NCBI GenBank assembly: GCA_903925975.1
Contig: CAIYHG010000039.1
Coordinates: 1 to 36,143, forward strand
Length of the DNA: 36,143 nt
Source of the DNA: an uncultured Acidobacteriia bacterium
GTDB taxonomy: Bacteria > Acidobacteriota > Terriglobia > Bryobacterales > Bryobacteraceae
Reading direction: 5' to 3'
The position numbers and the translations under genes were made by a program. Positions 26,722 through 34,183 of the stretch are shown here, one piece after another. Positions within the stretch are counted from its first letter, which is position 1; the number at the start of each line of letters is the position of its first letter. The notes beneath the pieces were generated by a model that did no database searches, had not been told where the DNA came from, and was given only the letters and a program-made list of their open reading frames with translations.

Positions 26722-26775
26722 GTGGCGCACGCTGTCCAGCGTGCAGAGCCGAGATTCGTCTCGGCTTTTCTTTGG
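26722..26775 (+). terminator. GTGG-type double hairpin, copy d, likely terminator of the dehydrogenase gene
   Basis: First hairpin GCACGCTG/CAGCGTGC (26727-26744). Second hairpin AGCCGAGA/TCTCGGCT with a TTCG tetraloop (26747-26766) followed by TTTCTTT. The second hairpin plus T-rich tail is a plausible intrinsic terminator for the plus-strand gene, so this repeat copy has a function at least by position. Confidence 0.65.
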
Positions 26776-26783
26776 GTAGCCGC

Positions 26784-27167
26784 CTACGGCAGTTGCTGTT
26801 CCCGATGCAGCAGGTGCAGAATGTTGCCCTCAGGGTCCGTAAAGAACACTGTCGTATTCCCGCCCACGGTTGTCCGTTCGGTCAGGAACTTCACGCCTGC
26901 GTCCTTCATGCGCTGGTGCGCGGCGTCGAAATCCGTCACCGTGATCGCGAGGTGCCTCAGTCCGGCGTCCGTCAGGTTCACCGCGCCGCGAGCCGAATCG
27001 TTGGCCGCAATGATCTCGATCATGAACCCGCCCGGGGCCTTTATGAAGACACAATTGATGCCGACAGGCTTGAAATTCACGTGGAAGTCCAGATGCTCCA
27101 CATACCACTGCGCCAGCTTTTCCGGGTTCGCCGACGCTATAGCGACATGCTCAATGCCTTGAATCAT
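26784..27167 (-). CDS. VOC (glyoxalase/bleomycin resistance) family protein
   Basis: A 127-residue protein with two beta-alpha-beta-beta-beta repeats of the vicinal oxygen chelate fold: IEHVAIASANPEKLAQWYVE in the first and LRHLAITVTDFDAAHQRMKD in the second. Candidate metal ligands are His in EHVAI, Glu in FMIEII, His in RHLAI and Glu in DPEGN. The family includes glyoxalase I, dioxygenases, epimerases and antibiotic-binding proteins, and the specific activity cannot be told. I start at ATG 27167 rather than 12 codons upstream since the fold begins there. It converges with the dehydrogenase gene. Confidence 0.78.
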   Translation of the reverse strand: MIQGIEHVAIASANPEKLAQWYVEHLDFHVNFKPVGINCVFIKAPGGFMIEIIAANDSARGAVNLTDAGLRHLAITVTDFDAAHQRMKDAGVKFLTERTTVGGNTTVFFTDPEGNILHLLHREQQLP

Positions 27168-27226
27168 AGCCGGATTGTAGCAAGGCGTCCGCGGATCCTG
27201 CATCTTCGGAGCCAGCCGAAGCCCGG

Positions 27227-27640
27227 CTACAGCGGAGCGGCGCCCGGTCGCGGCGGAGCCTCATCCCACACCGGGCGTCCGTCACGGTCCAGCGCGAAGC
27301 GGACCTCAATCTCGGTCAGCACTCGAACCGGCTCACCCTTCACCAGCGTAGGGCGGTATACCCATTGCCTGACGGCAGCCCCCGCAGCGTCCACCAACGA
27401 AGGATGTCCGCTCGCCAGGCGCAGGTCTTCAATGCGTCCATCCTTCCCTATGAGCGCCTGGAACACGACCAAGCCCTGAAGGCGATTGCGCAGCGCGGCG
27501 ACGGGGTACACCGGCTGGACCTTATGAACCAGCGCGGAATCCGGCATCGCGCGCATTCGGACAGCCTGCTCGGCAGGCGCTTGAGCAGCGGCGACGCAGG
27601 CCACGAACGTCAGTGCGAGAGCGGCAAAAGGCGGGCTCAT
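27227..27640 (-). CDS. Exported TonB C-terminal domain protein
   Basis: A 137-residue protein with a signal peptide (MSPPFAALALTFVACVAAAQ) and a TonB C-terminal domain: VYPVAALRNRLQGLVVFQAL, IGKDGRIEDLRLASGHPSLV and AAVRQWVYRPTLVKGEPVRV. The usual TonB proline-rich spacer and membrane anchor are missing, so it is not a full energy transducer; proteins of this kind are frequent in Acidobacteria and may act in the periplasm at outer-membrane proteins. The start at 27640 is supported by AGAGG seven bases upstream. The very long open frame running further upstream is antisense to the aminotransferase gene. The 99-base gap to that divergent gene should contain both promoters. Confidence 0.75.
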   Translation of the reverse strand: MSPPFAALALTFVACVAAAQAPAEQAVRMRAMPDSALVHKVQPVYPVAALRNRLQGLVVFQALIGKDGRIEDLRLASGHPSLVDAAGAAVRQWVYRPTLVKGEPVRVLTEIEVRFALDRDGRPVWDEAPPRPGAAPL

Positions 27641-27739
27641 TTCAACCTCTAACCGCCTGATATTATGCGCCTCAGGCGATCCTCGGTCAAGGTAGCGCGC
27701 CTGCGCTCTCCTCGCCCTTGGTAACCTAATTCTGAGGGA

Positions 27740-28945
27740 GTGAACGATCCTTTGTCCTTGACCACGGCAGCTACGGATATTCGCGCGCGCTTCATGAGCG
27801 GGCGCGTCAGCGGGTTTACGGAATCGGTGATTCGCGAAATGACCAGGCTGGCCATTCGCCACAACTGCGTCAACCTCGCGCAGGGCTTTCCGGATTTCGG
27901 AGCGCCGGCGGAGATCAAAGAGGCCGCGAAGGCGGCCATAGACGCCGATATCAACCAGTACAGCATCACCTGGGGCGCCAAGCCGCTGCGCGACGCCATC
28001 GCCGCCAAGTACCGCCACACTTACGGATTGGAGCTCGACCCGGAACGCGAGATCACCGTGGTTTGCGGCGCCACCGAGGGCATGATCGCCTCCACTCTCA
28101 GCGCCGTCAACCCTGGCGACGAGGTCATCGTCTTCGAGCCATACTACGAGAACTACGCTCCCGACATTCAGCTCTGCGGGGCCGTCGCGAAAACCGTTTC
28201 GCTGCGCGCCCCCGATTGGAGCTTCGACCCCGAAGAGTTGCGCCGCGCCTTCTCTGCGAAGACCAAGGCCATCATCATCAACACTCCCAACAACCCTACC
28301 GGCAAGGTCTTCACGCGCGCCGAACTCGAAACAATAGGCCGGCTCTGCGAGGAATTCGATGCTCTGGCCATCACCGACGAAATCTACGAGCACATCGTCT
28401 ACGATGGCGAGCGCCACATCCCCATGATCACGCTCCCCGGCTTGCGCAACCGTTCGATCCTGGTGAACAGCATGAGCAAGACCTTCGCCGTCACGGGATG
28501 GCGTGTGGGTTGGGTCATCGCCCCACCGGATCTGACGTCCTCCATCCGGAAGGTCCACGATTTTCTAACCGTGGGCGCCGCCGCCCCCCTCCAGCAGGCC
28601 AGCGCGGTGGCTCTCACCGCCGGCGATGAATACTATGCCCGGCTCGGCAGCGATTACAGCGCGCGCCGCGACAGAATTATCGAAATCCTCGAACGCTCCG
28701 GTTTCCGCTGCTTCGCGCCCAAAGGCGCCTACTATGTGATGACCGATATTTCGGCCTTTGGCTTCGCGGACGACCTCGCCTTCGCGCGGCATCTGATCGA
28801 GCACGTCGGTGTAATCGGTGTGCCCGGTTCCAGCTTCTACGTCAACCCGCGCGATGGCGCGCAGCAGATGCGCTTCTGCTTCTGCAAGAAGTTCGAAACG
28901 CTGGATGCCGCCGGCGAGCGCTTCGCCAAACTGGCCCGCGGCTGA
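27740..28945 (+). CDS. Class I/II PLP-dependent aminotransferase
   Basis: A fold-type I aminotransferase of about 400 residues. Motifs: NLAQGFPDFGAP near the N-terminus (as in kynurenine/methionine aminotransferases), NTPNNPTGKVFT, ITDEIYEHIVYDG (PLP ring Asp/Tyr) and the Schiff-base lysine in SMSKTFAVTGWRVGW (about residue 247), followed by the arginine that binds the alpha-carboxylate near QMRFCFCKKFE. Substrate might be methionine, kynurenine or aromatic amino acids with 2-oxo acids; not decidable here. The start is uncertain: GTG 27740 overlaps the GAGGGAG ribosome binding site, so TTG 27752 or ATG 27794 may be the real start. Confidence 0.86.
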   Translation: MNDPLSLTTAATDIRARFMSGRVSGFTESVIREMTRLAIRHNCVNLAQGFPDFGAPAEIKEAAKAAIDADINQYSITWGAKPLRDAIAAKYRHTYGLELDPEREITVVCGATEGMIASTLSAVNPGDEVIVFEPYYENYAPDIQLCGAVAKTVSLRAPDWSFDPEELRRAFSAKTKAIIINTPNNPTGKVFTRAELETIGRLCEEFDALAITDEIYEHIVYDGERHIPMITLPGLRNRSILVNSMSKTFAVTGWRVGWVIAPPDLTSSIRKVHDFLTVGAAAPLQQASAVALTAGDEYYARLGSDYSARRDRIIEILERSGFRCFAPKGAYYVMTDISAFGFADDLAFARHLIEHVGVIGVPGSSFYVNPRDGAQQMRFCFCKKFETLDAAGERFAKLARG

Positions 28946-28960
28946 TTCTCAGCCTTCCCA

Positions 28961-29004
28961 GTGGGGCGGAACCCCAGTTCCGCAGGGCGACCCCCCGGTC
29001 GCCC
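28961..29004 (+). repeat. GTGG-type double-hairpin repeat, copy e
   Basis: GTGG followed by GCGGAAC/GTTCCGC with CCCA loop (28966-28983), then GGGCGACC/GGTCGCCC with CCCC loop (28985-29004). Both stems are perfect although their sequence differs from the other copies, so structure and not sequence is kept. Confidence 0.65.
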
Positions 29005-29053
29005 TTGCTTCTATCCGCACTGGAAGCCGCCACAATGACGCGCGCTTCTGAAG

Positions 29054-29419
29054 CTACGCCTCTTCCTCCGCGGCATCCTCGGGAACCGGCTCAAGCAGCT
29101 CCTCCAGAAGTTCGCGAGCTTCCGCCTCGCGGTCTCTGGGCACTTGCACGCGTTCCCATTTGTGCAGGAATCCGTCCACACCCTGAACAAGCGTGGCCAC
29201 CTGGCCAAGGACGAAGAAGGGGATACCCGCATCTTCCAGCAACCCCTGTGCCATCGAGAGCTGGACGGGGTCGTTAGTCTCCAGCACGACCACGAGTTCA
29301 AGCGCCGGGTCGAACGGGTCCGGATCTAGCGTGGCGGTTCCGGGCAGCAGCGGAACGCGGCAGTCGGAGCACTCGGTGAAACCATCTCGGTACTCAACCT
29401 GGCATTGAGGACAGTACAT
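29054..29419 (-). CDS. Zinc-ribbon + DUF2007-like protein
   Basis: A 121-residue cytoplasmic protein. A rubredoxin-like zinc ribbon is formed by C3, C6, C17 and C20 (YCPQCQVEYRDGFTECSDCR). Residues about 38-100 have the DUF2007 (putative signal-transducing) pattern: LVVVLETNDPVQLSMAQGLL, then EDAGIPFFVLG and QVPRDREAEARELLEELL. The C-terminus is acidic. A very strong ribosome binding site GGAGGTGA precedes the ATG. Function in the cell is unknown. Confidence 0.75.
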   Translation of the reverse strand: MYCPQCQVEYRDGFTECSDCRVPLLPGTATLDPDPFDPALELVVVLETNDPVQLSMAQGLLEDAGIPFFVLGQVATLVQGVDGFLHKWERVQVPRDREAEARELLEELLEPVPEDAAEEEA

Positions 29420-29519
29420 GATTCACCTCCGCCCCAAGTCTACCCCCGCCGCATCCGAACAGCAAGGCTTCTCCGAAGCTCGAAGAACTCCCCGCCGTGG
29501 CGAGCCCACTCTTGGGCGC

Positions 29520-29540
29520 CGTCTCGGCACTCATGCCGAG
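29520..29540 (+). repeat. Dispersed palindromic repeat, copy 1
   Basis: A 21-base segment whose core CTCGGCACTCATGCCGAG is a seven-base-pair hairpin; an identical copy lies at 34126-34146. It lies in the 160-base gap between two minus-strand genes, which otherwise shows nothing I recognise. Confidence 0.6.
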
Positions 29541-29582
29541 ACTTTGTTAGTCAATGATTATGCAGCGGCGGAAGGTTGCGAA

Positions 29583-30434
29583 CTAGTCTTCCGAACCGAA
29601 AATATTCGTCAGCGCCCCCAGCGGGCTCTTCTCTTCGCCGCCAGTGCGGTATGGCGCCAACTCGCGCCGCATCTTTTGCAGCGTCAAAGTCTGCAGCACC
29701 ACATGGCCGGGCCCGGTGAGAGTCGCCAGGAACAAGCCCTCTCCGCCGAAAATAGCCGTGCGGATGCCCCCCACAAACTGAATGTCGTAGTCCACGGTTT
29801 CATCGAATGCCACGATGCAGCCCGTATCCACCTGCAGCATTTCGCCCGGCTTTAGATCGAATTCTATGAAGTCCCCTCCGGAGTGGATGAACACCGCTCC
29901 CGGTCCGGTAAACTTCTCCAGAATGAATCCTTCGCCGCCGAAGAAGCCCGCGCCCAGTTTCTTTACCAGCGCCACGTTGAACTGCACTGAGGGCTGTGCA
30001 AACAGAAACGCGTCCCTCTGTGCCAGCAACGAGCGCCCCGCGGGCAGGTCGAACGCCCTGATCCGCCCGGGGTAAGAGCCCGCGAAACCGACCTCTCCGC
30101 CGGCGCTCTCCGCGCGGAAATAGGTCAGAAACAGCGACTCGCCTGTGACCGTACGGCGCAGCGCGCCCATCAACTTCTGGCCAAGCGTGGCGCCGGTCAT
30201 CCGCGTCTCCCACGCCACGTTCACGGTCTTGTAGACCATCTTTCCGGCCTCGGCGTAGAGTTCCTGGCCGGGCTTCAGGCGCACGCGCGCCACTTGCAGG
30301 TTATCGCCCTCTATCGTGTATTCGAGTGGTTCGAGCGGCGCGCCGGCAGGAGATCCACCCACAGGCTGGCCGCAGCTCGCGCAGAAGCGCGCCCCTTCGG
30401 CAATCGGGGTCCGGCAATTGGAGCAGAAAGGCAT
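29583..30434 (-). CDS. AIM24/TIGR00266-like protein with N-terminal zinc ribbon
   Basis: A 283-residue protein. The zinc ribbon C4-C7-C18-C21 (FCSNCRTPIAEGARFCASCG) is followed from about 35 by the AIM24-type beta-prism: VRLKPGQELYAEAGKMVYKT, GGEVGFAGSYPGRIRAFDLP, GAGFFGGEGFILEKFTGPGA and TAIFGGEGLFLATLTGPGHV. The triple G-E-G-F/L-F/I repeats reflect the trimeric internal symmetry of this fold. The family has no settled biochemical role; in yeast a relative organises mitochondrial membranes. It may be cotranscribed with the DUF2007-like gene 160 bases downstream, which also has a zinc ribbon. No good Shine-Dalgarno sequence is seen. Confidence 0.82.
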   Translation of the reverse strand: MPFCSNCRTPIAEGARFCASCGQPVGGSPAGAPLEPLEYTIEGDNLQVARVRLKPGQELYAEAGKMVYKTVNVAWETRMTGATLGQKLMGALRRTVTGESLFLTYFRAESAGGEVGFAGSYPGRIRAFDLPAGRSLLAQRDAFLFAQPSVQFNVALVKKLGAGFFGGEGFILEKFTGPGAVFIHSGGDFIEFDLKPGEMLQVDTGCIVAFDETVDYDIQFVGGIRTAIFGGEGLFLATLTGPGHVVLQTLTLQKMRRELAPYRTGGEEKSPLGALTNIFGSED

Positions 30435-30515
30435 ACGGGATTGATTCTAACCTATCGCCGCCCGTTCAAAGGGGCGGGTGGGGCCTCATGGGACAATAGG
30501 GTCAAGAGTTTACCT

Positions 30516-33461
30516 ATGGGTCGGTTTGTATCTGTCGCTTTGGCCCTCTATTTGGCCGGGTCGCCGCTCTTCGCGAGGGGGAACGCCATCGCGGATAGTT
30601 GCGGCACCAGCCGTGAGACGCCGCGCCAGAACATGTTCCTCCACCGGCAAGCCGTCCGCGCCCGCGCGGCATCGCCCCGCCTCGCCGTCGGACCCGTGCG
30701 GCCCGGCGCCAACCGCGACATGGGTGCCGGCAACAACATCGCCGTCATCGAAGATGTGGATGGAGTCACTTCCACCCAGAACCCGTTCGACCTCAACAAC
30801 ACGACCCTCACCTTCACCCCCGTAACCGCGGGCTACAGCTACTCCACGTCGGGTCAGACCTACGATTCCGCAGCGGCCACAAACGGCGCCCCGCTGACTG
30901 CCCTCGATGACGACGACACCCGTCAGGTCTCGCTCCCGTTCTCGTTCCCGTTCTACGGCTCCACATACAGTTCGATGTATGTGAACTCGGATGGCAACAT
31001 CACCTTCACCGCGGGGGACAACGCAACCGATCGCTCCCTTGGGCGCATGAACGCCGGCCCGCCGCGCATCTCGCCCCTGTTTGAGGACCTCAACCCCGCG
31101 CAGACCAACGGGGGTGTGCGCGTGCTCTCCGAACCGGGCCGCGTCGTGGTGAGTTGGGTGGCTGTCCCCGAATACGTCTCGAGCGGCGCCGGCGCAAAGC
31201 AGACGTTCCAAGTGCGGCTCTATCCCGATGGCCGCATCGAGTTCGCCTACTCGGGAGCGGCCTCCACCGGCTCCGTTGTCGGCATCGGGCCCGGCAATTT
31301 GAAAGGTTCGAGCACGCTGGTTGATTTCCTGAACGATACGAGCGGCACGTACTCCGGCACAGTCGCCGAATGGTTCGCCAGCGGCCAAGCCATCGATCTC
31401 GTCACCGTGGCCCAGAAGTTCTACCAGACCCACGAAGACTCCTACGACTACCTGGTGGTCTACAACGCCGAAAATATCCTCGCCAACAGCACCGGCGCCG
31501 TTGCCTTCGAGAACACCGTCCGCAGCCGTGGAACCGGCTATGGCGTCGATGCCGAGGATGACGGCCAGATCTACGGCTCCGCATCGCGCCTGCAAGCGAT
31601 GTTGAACATGGGCCCTCTCAGCCAGTATTCGGCGGACCCGTACGGGGCCTATGGACCGGGCCGCCCCGGCGACACCACCCTATCGGTCCTGGCGCACGAA
31701 GTAGGCCACCTCTTCCTTGCGTTTGCAAATCTGCCCGATCGCCAGATGCTCGGGTACCAGGGCGCGCACTGGAGCTTCCTCTTCAACTCGAACGCGTCTT
31801 TCCTCGAAGGCGAGGAAATCGTGGATAACGTGAGCGGCGCCGACCCCATCTTCACCAGGCGCTTCTTCACGCGAAAGATCGTGCAGCACTATTCCGCTCT
31901 CGACCAGTACCTTATGGGGATCAGAGCCCCTGAGACTGTCGATCCCACCTTCGCCGTGGCTAACCCGAATCCTGTGTATTCGAACACGAGGCATCCCGCC
32001 TCGGGCGTGCAGTTCGATGGCACCAAGCAGAATATTCTCATCGGCGACGTAATCGGCGCCATGGGACGCCGGACGCCCGATTACACCGTGGCCCAGCGCG
32101 GCTTTCGTTTCGCGTTCATCGTCATCGTCAAACAAGGCGACGATCCATCCGCCGCCGTGCAACAACTGGACGCCTACCGCCAGCAGTTCGAACCGTATTA
32201 TGCGACCGCGGCGGATGGCAACGCCAGCGCGGATACCAGCCTCAAACGCAGCATGAAGTTCTCGATGTTCCCCGCCGCCGGCGTCGTCGCCGGAGCCCAA
32301 GCCACCGCCACTCTCACGCTGAAAACGGCGCCAACCGCCGACATGACGGTCAAGCTCGAAGCCGCGAATGGCAGCGTCGCCGTTCCCGCGAGCGTGACCA
32401 TCCCGGCAGGGGCCACTTCGGCAACGTTCCCGATTAGCGGCGTTTCGAAGGGCGTGTCCCCGGTCACTGCCACTCCCGTAGATCAGCCTTACGAAACCGT
32501 GCTGGCGCGCATTCAGGTGGCGGACGCGGGGATGCTCAAACTGGCGCCAGTCTCCGGTACGAACCAGACCTCCCCTGCTGGGGCGCCGCTGCCAAATCCG
32601 ATAGTCGTTCGCCTGACGGACGCGAACGATCTGCCTTACGCCGGAGCGCGCTTGCTCAGCATGGCCACCGCCGGAGGAAGCGTCACGCCACCCGCCGTCA
32701 CCACCGACGCGCGCGGGCAGGCGTCATTTTCGTGGACCCCCGGTCCCGCCGCAGTCAGTCAGTTGACCCTCGCGCTCGAAAGCGCCCCGTCCGTGGCCCT
32801 TACCCTTGCGTCAGGCACGTCCGCGCCCGCCGTTTCTTCCGTGGTGAATGCGGCCTCGTCCGTGGATGGAGCCGTCGCCGGGGCGCTCGCCGTGATCAAC
32901 GGCTTCCACTTCACCGGCGGAGCCTCCTACGCAGCCCAGGGCGCCTGGCCCACCACGCTCGGCGGCGTCTCCGCTACGCTGAACGGCAACCCGCTGCAAA
33001 TCTACTTCGCCGGCGAGACTCAGGCGGCCGTCTTCATTCCGCCCGATGCGGCCTTGGGCTCCGGAACGTTGGCCGTCACGTCACCCGCCGGGACGGCGCC
33101 CTCCTTCGCAGTCAATATCGCCGCCACCCAACCGGGCATCTTCCCAGGCGCCGTACTGATCGCGGGAACCGTGAACACGGCCGTTGCCAACGCCGTAACG
33201 GCGGGCGATTACATCGAGATCTATTGCACGGGCCTCGGCCCCACCACCGCCTCCGGTTCGTACTTCCTAACAGCGCATACCACGACTGTATTCGTAGGCT
33301 CGTCCCCTGCCGAGGTGCAATACAGCGGCCTCGCTCCGGGCTTCGCGGGTCTCTATCAGGTGAACGTGCGCATCCCCTCCGGGCTCGCCCCCGGCAGTCG
33401 ACCCGTGGTGATCTCCATCGACGGGCAGCAGAGCAACAGCGTGAGCATATTGGTGAAATAA
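30516..33461 (+). CDS. Secreted HEXXH (zincin-type) protein with Ig-like domains and Solibacter-type C-terminal domain
   Basis: A 981-residue exported protein. The start at 30516 gives a signal peptide (MGRFVSVALALYLAGSPLFA); the frame is open upstream but that part is antisense to the AIM24-like gene. Residues about 100-260 are a beta domain (VSLPFSFPFYGSTYSSMYVN). A putative metalloprotease region follows with LAHEVGHLFLAF: zinc ligands H394 and H398 and catalytic E395; the third ligand is not certain. Then come Ig-like repeats (about 578-665, VPASVTIPAGATSATFPISG; about 685-770, Big-1-like) and the C-terminal domain (about 775-981) with SSVVNAASS, GDYIEIYCTGLGPT and APGFAGLYQVNVRIPSGLAP, known in many secreted Solibacter proteins. 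It likely degrades or binds extracellular polymer. It overlaps the next gene by one base. Confidence 0.78.
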   Translation: MGRFVSVALALYLAGSPLFARGNAIADSCGTSRETPRQNMFLHRQAVRARAASPRLAVGPVRPGANRDMGAGNNIAVIEDVDGVTSTQNPFDLNNTTLTFTPVTAGYSYSTSGQTYDSAAATNGAPLTALDDDDTRQVSLPFSFPFYGSTYSSMYVNSDGNITFTAGDNATDRSLGRMNAGPPRISPLFEDLNPAQTNGGVRVLSEPGRVVVSWVAVPEYVSSGAGAKQTFQVRLYPDGRIEFAYSGAASTGSVVGIGPGNLKGSSTLVDFLNDTSGTYSGTVAEWFASGQAIDLVTVAQKFYQTHEDSYDYLVVYNAENILANSTGAVAFENTVRSRGTGYGVDAEDDGQIYGSASRLQAMLNMGPLSQYSADPYGAYGPGRPGDTTLSVLAHEVGHLFLAFANLPDRQMLGYQGAHWSFLFNSNASFLEGEEIVDNVSGADPIFTRRFFTRKIVQHYSALDQYLMGIRAPETVDPTFAVANPNPVYSNTRHPASGVQFDGTKQNILIGDVIGAMGRRTPDYTVAQRGFRFAFIVIVKQGDDPSAAVQQLDAYRQQFEPYYATAADGNASADTSLKRSMKFSMFPAAGVVAGAQATATLTLKTAPTADMTVKLEAANGSVAVPASVTIPAGATSATFPISGVSKGVSPVTATPVDQPYETVLARIQVADAGMLKLAPVSGTNQTSPAGAPLPNPIVVRLTDANDLPYAGARLLSMATAGGSVTPPAVTTDARGQASFSWTPGPAAVSQLTLALESAPSVALTLASGTSAPAVSSVVNAASSVDGAVAGALAVINGFHFTGGASYAAQGAWPTTLGGVSATLNGNPLQIYFAGETQAAVFIPPDAALGSGTLAVTSPAGTAPSFAVNIAATQPGIFPGAVLIAGTVNTAVANAVTAGDYIEIYCTGLGPTTASGSYFLTAHTTTVFVGSSPAEVQYSGLAPGFAGLYQVNVRIPSGLAPGSRPVVISIDGQQSNSVSILVK

Positions 33462-33904
33462 TGCTGAACTGGCTCTTTTCGAAGCCTCTGGCGGTGGGCA
33501 CTCCGGCCCCGGATTTCACGCTCTCTGACGATGCCGGGAACGCGTACACTCTCTCCGCCCTGCGCGGCCGCGCCGTCGTCCTAGTCTTCTATCCGAGCGA
33601 CAACACTCCCGTCTGCACGCGCCAGCTTTGCGAGTTTCGCGACGCGTGGGAATCGCTGCGCCGCCGGGGCGTCGAGGTGTTCGGCATCAACCCGGGGAGC
33701 GCGGAGCGGCACGCCGGATTCCGGGCGAAACGCCGCCTGCCGTTTCCCTTGCTCGTCGATGAGCGCCAGCAGGTAGCGTCGCTCTACAACGCCGATGCCC
33801 CGATCATCGTCAGACGCACGGTCTACCGCATCGACCCCGATGGAACCATAGCCTTCGCCCGCCGCGGCACGCCCAGCCCGGAAGAAGTAATGGGCCGGGG
33901 CTAG
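33461..33904 (+). CDS. Peroxiredoxin (AhpC/TSA, Bcp-like)
   Basis: A 147-residue thioredoxin-fold peroxidase. The peroxidatic cysteine C52 sits in FYPSDNTPVCTRQLCEF (P-x3-T-P-x-C), with a second cysteine C57 five residues later, the spacing of the Bcp/PrxQ subfamily where it acts as resolving cysteine. GTPAPDFTLSDDAGNAYTLS at the N-terminus is typical. It reduces peroxides with thioredoxin. The ATG overlaps the stop of the secreted HEXXH gene (TAATG), so it is translated from the same message, an unexpected partner. A longer open frame upstream is a shadow of that gene. Confidence 0.88.
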   Translation: MLNWLFSKPLAVGTPAPDFTLSDDAGNAYTLSALRGRAVVLVFYPSDNTPVCTRQLCEFRDAWESLRRRGVEVFGINPGSAERHAGFRAKRRLPFPLLVDERQQVASLYNADAPIIVRRTVYRIDPDGTIAFARRGTPSPEEVMGRG

Positions 33905-33936
33905 CCCGCTATTCTCTCATTCCTTTCGCCTCGTAT

Positions 33937-34080
33937 CAGGGCACGGCTTAAGCCGTGCCGAAAAATGGCAACAAGGGGAAGGGCTTTAGCCCCCGTTCGG
34001 GGCGTGGCGTGCTTTCGTTAGGCAGGGGCTAAAGCCCACATACTGCAGGCCTTGATCGGCACGGCTAAAGCCGTGCCCTG
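33937..34080. repeat. 144-base element of nested inverted repeats
   Basis: Outer 23-base arms at 33937-33959 and 34058-34080 are inverted copies with a single mismatch, and each arm is itself a hairpin (GGCACGGCTTAAGCCGTGCC). Inside lie a second inverted pair, GGGCTTTAGCCCC at 33981-33993 and GGGGCTAAAGCCC at 34025-34037. It lies between the converging peroxiredoxin and nuoM genes. It could serve as a bidirectional terminator-like structure or be a small REP/BIME-type mobile repeat. Confidence 0.75.
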
Positions 34081-34125
34081 TTACGAAGCGTGGAGAACGT
34101 GTCTTCTTTGAGCGTGCCTAGGCTC

Positions 34126-34146
34126 CGTCTCGGCACTCATGCCGAG
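34126..34146 (+). repeat. Dispersed palindromic repeat, copy 2
   Basis: Identical over 21 bases to 29520-29540, same orientation, again in a gap next to the 3' end of a gene (nuoM). Confidence 0.6.
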
Positions 34147-34183
34147 GCTTCTTGCGGCGCCGCACAGGGCTCCTGTCTGGAAA

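Noticed and set aside
30510..31595. A 361-codon open frame antisense to the secreted HEXXH protein, and similar long frames opposite nuoM (34137-35099 and 34139-35437)
   Set aside because: Val/Gly/Asp- or Arg/His-rich shadow composition, no start signals, and opposite to recognised genes.
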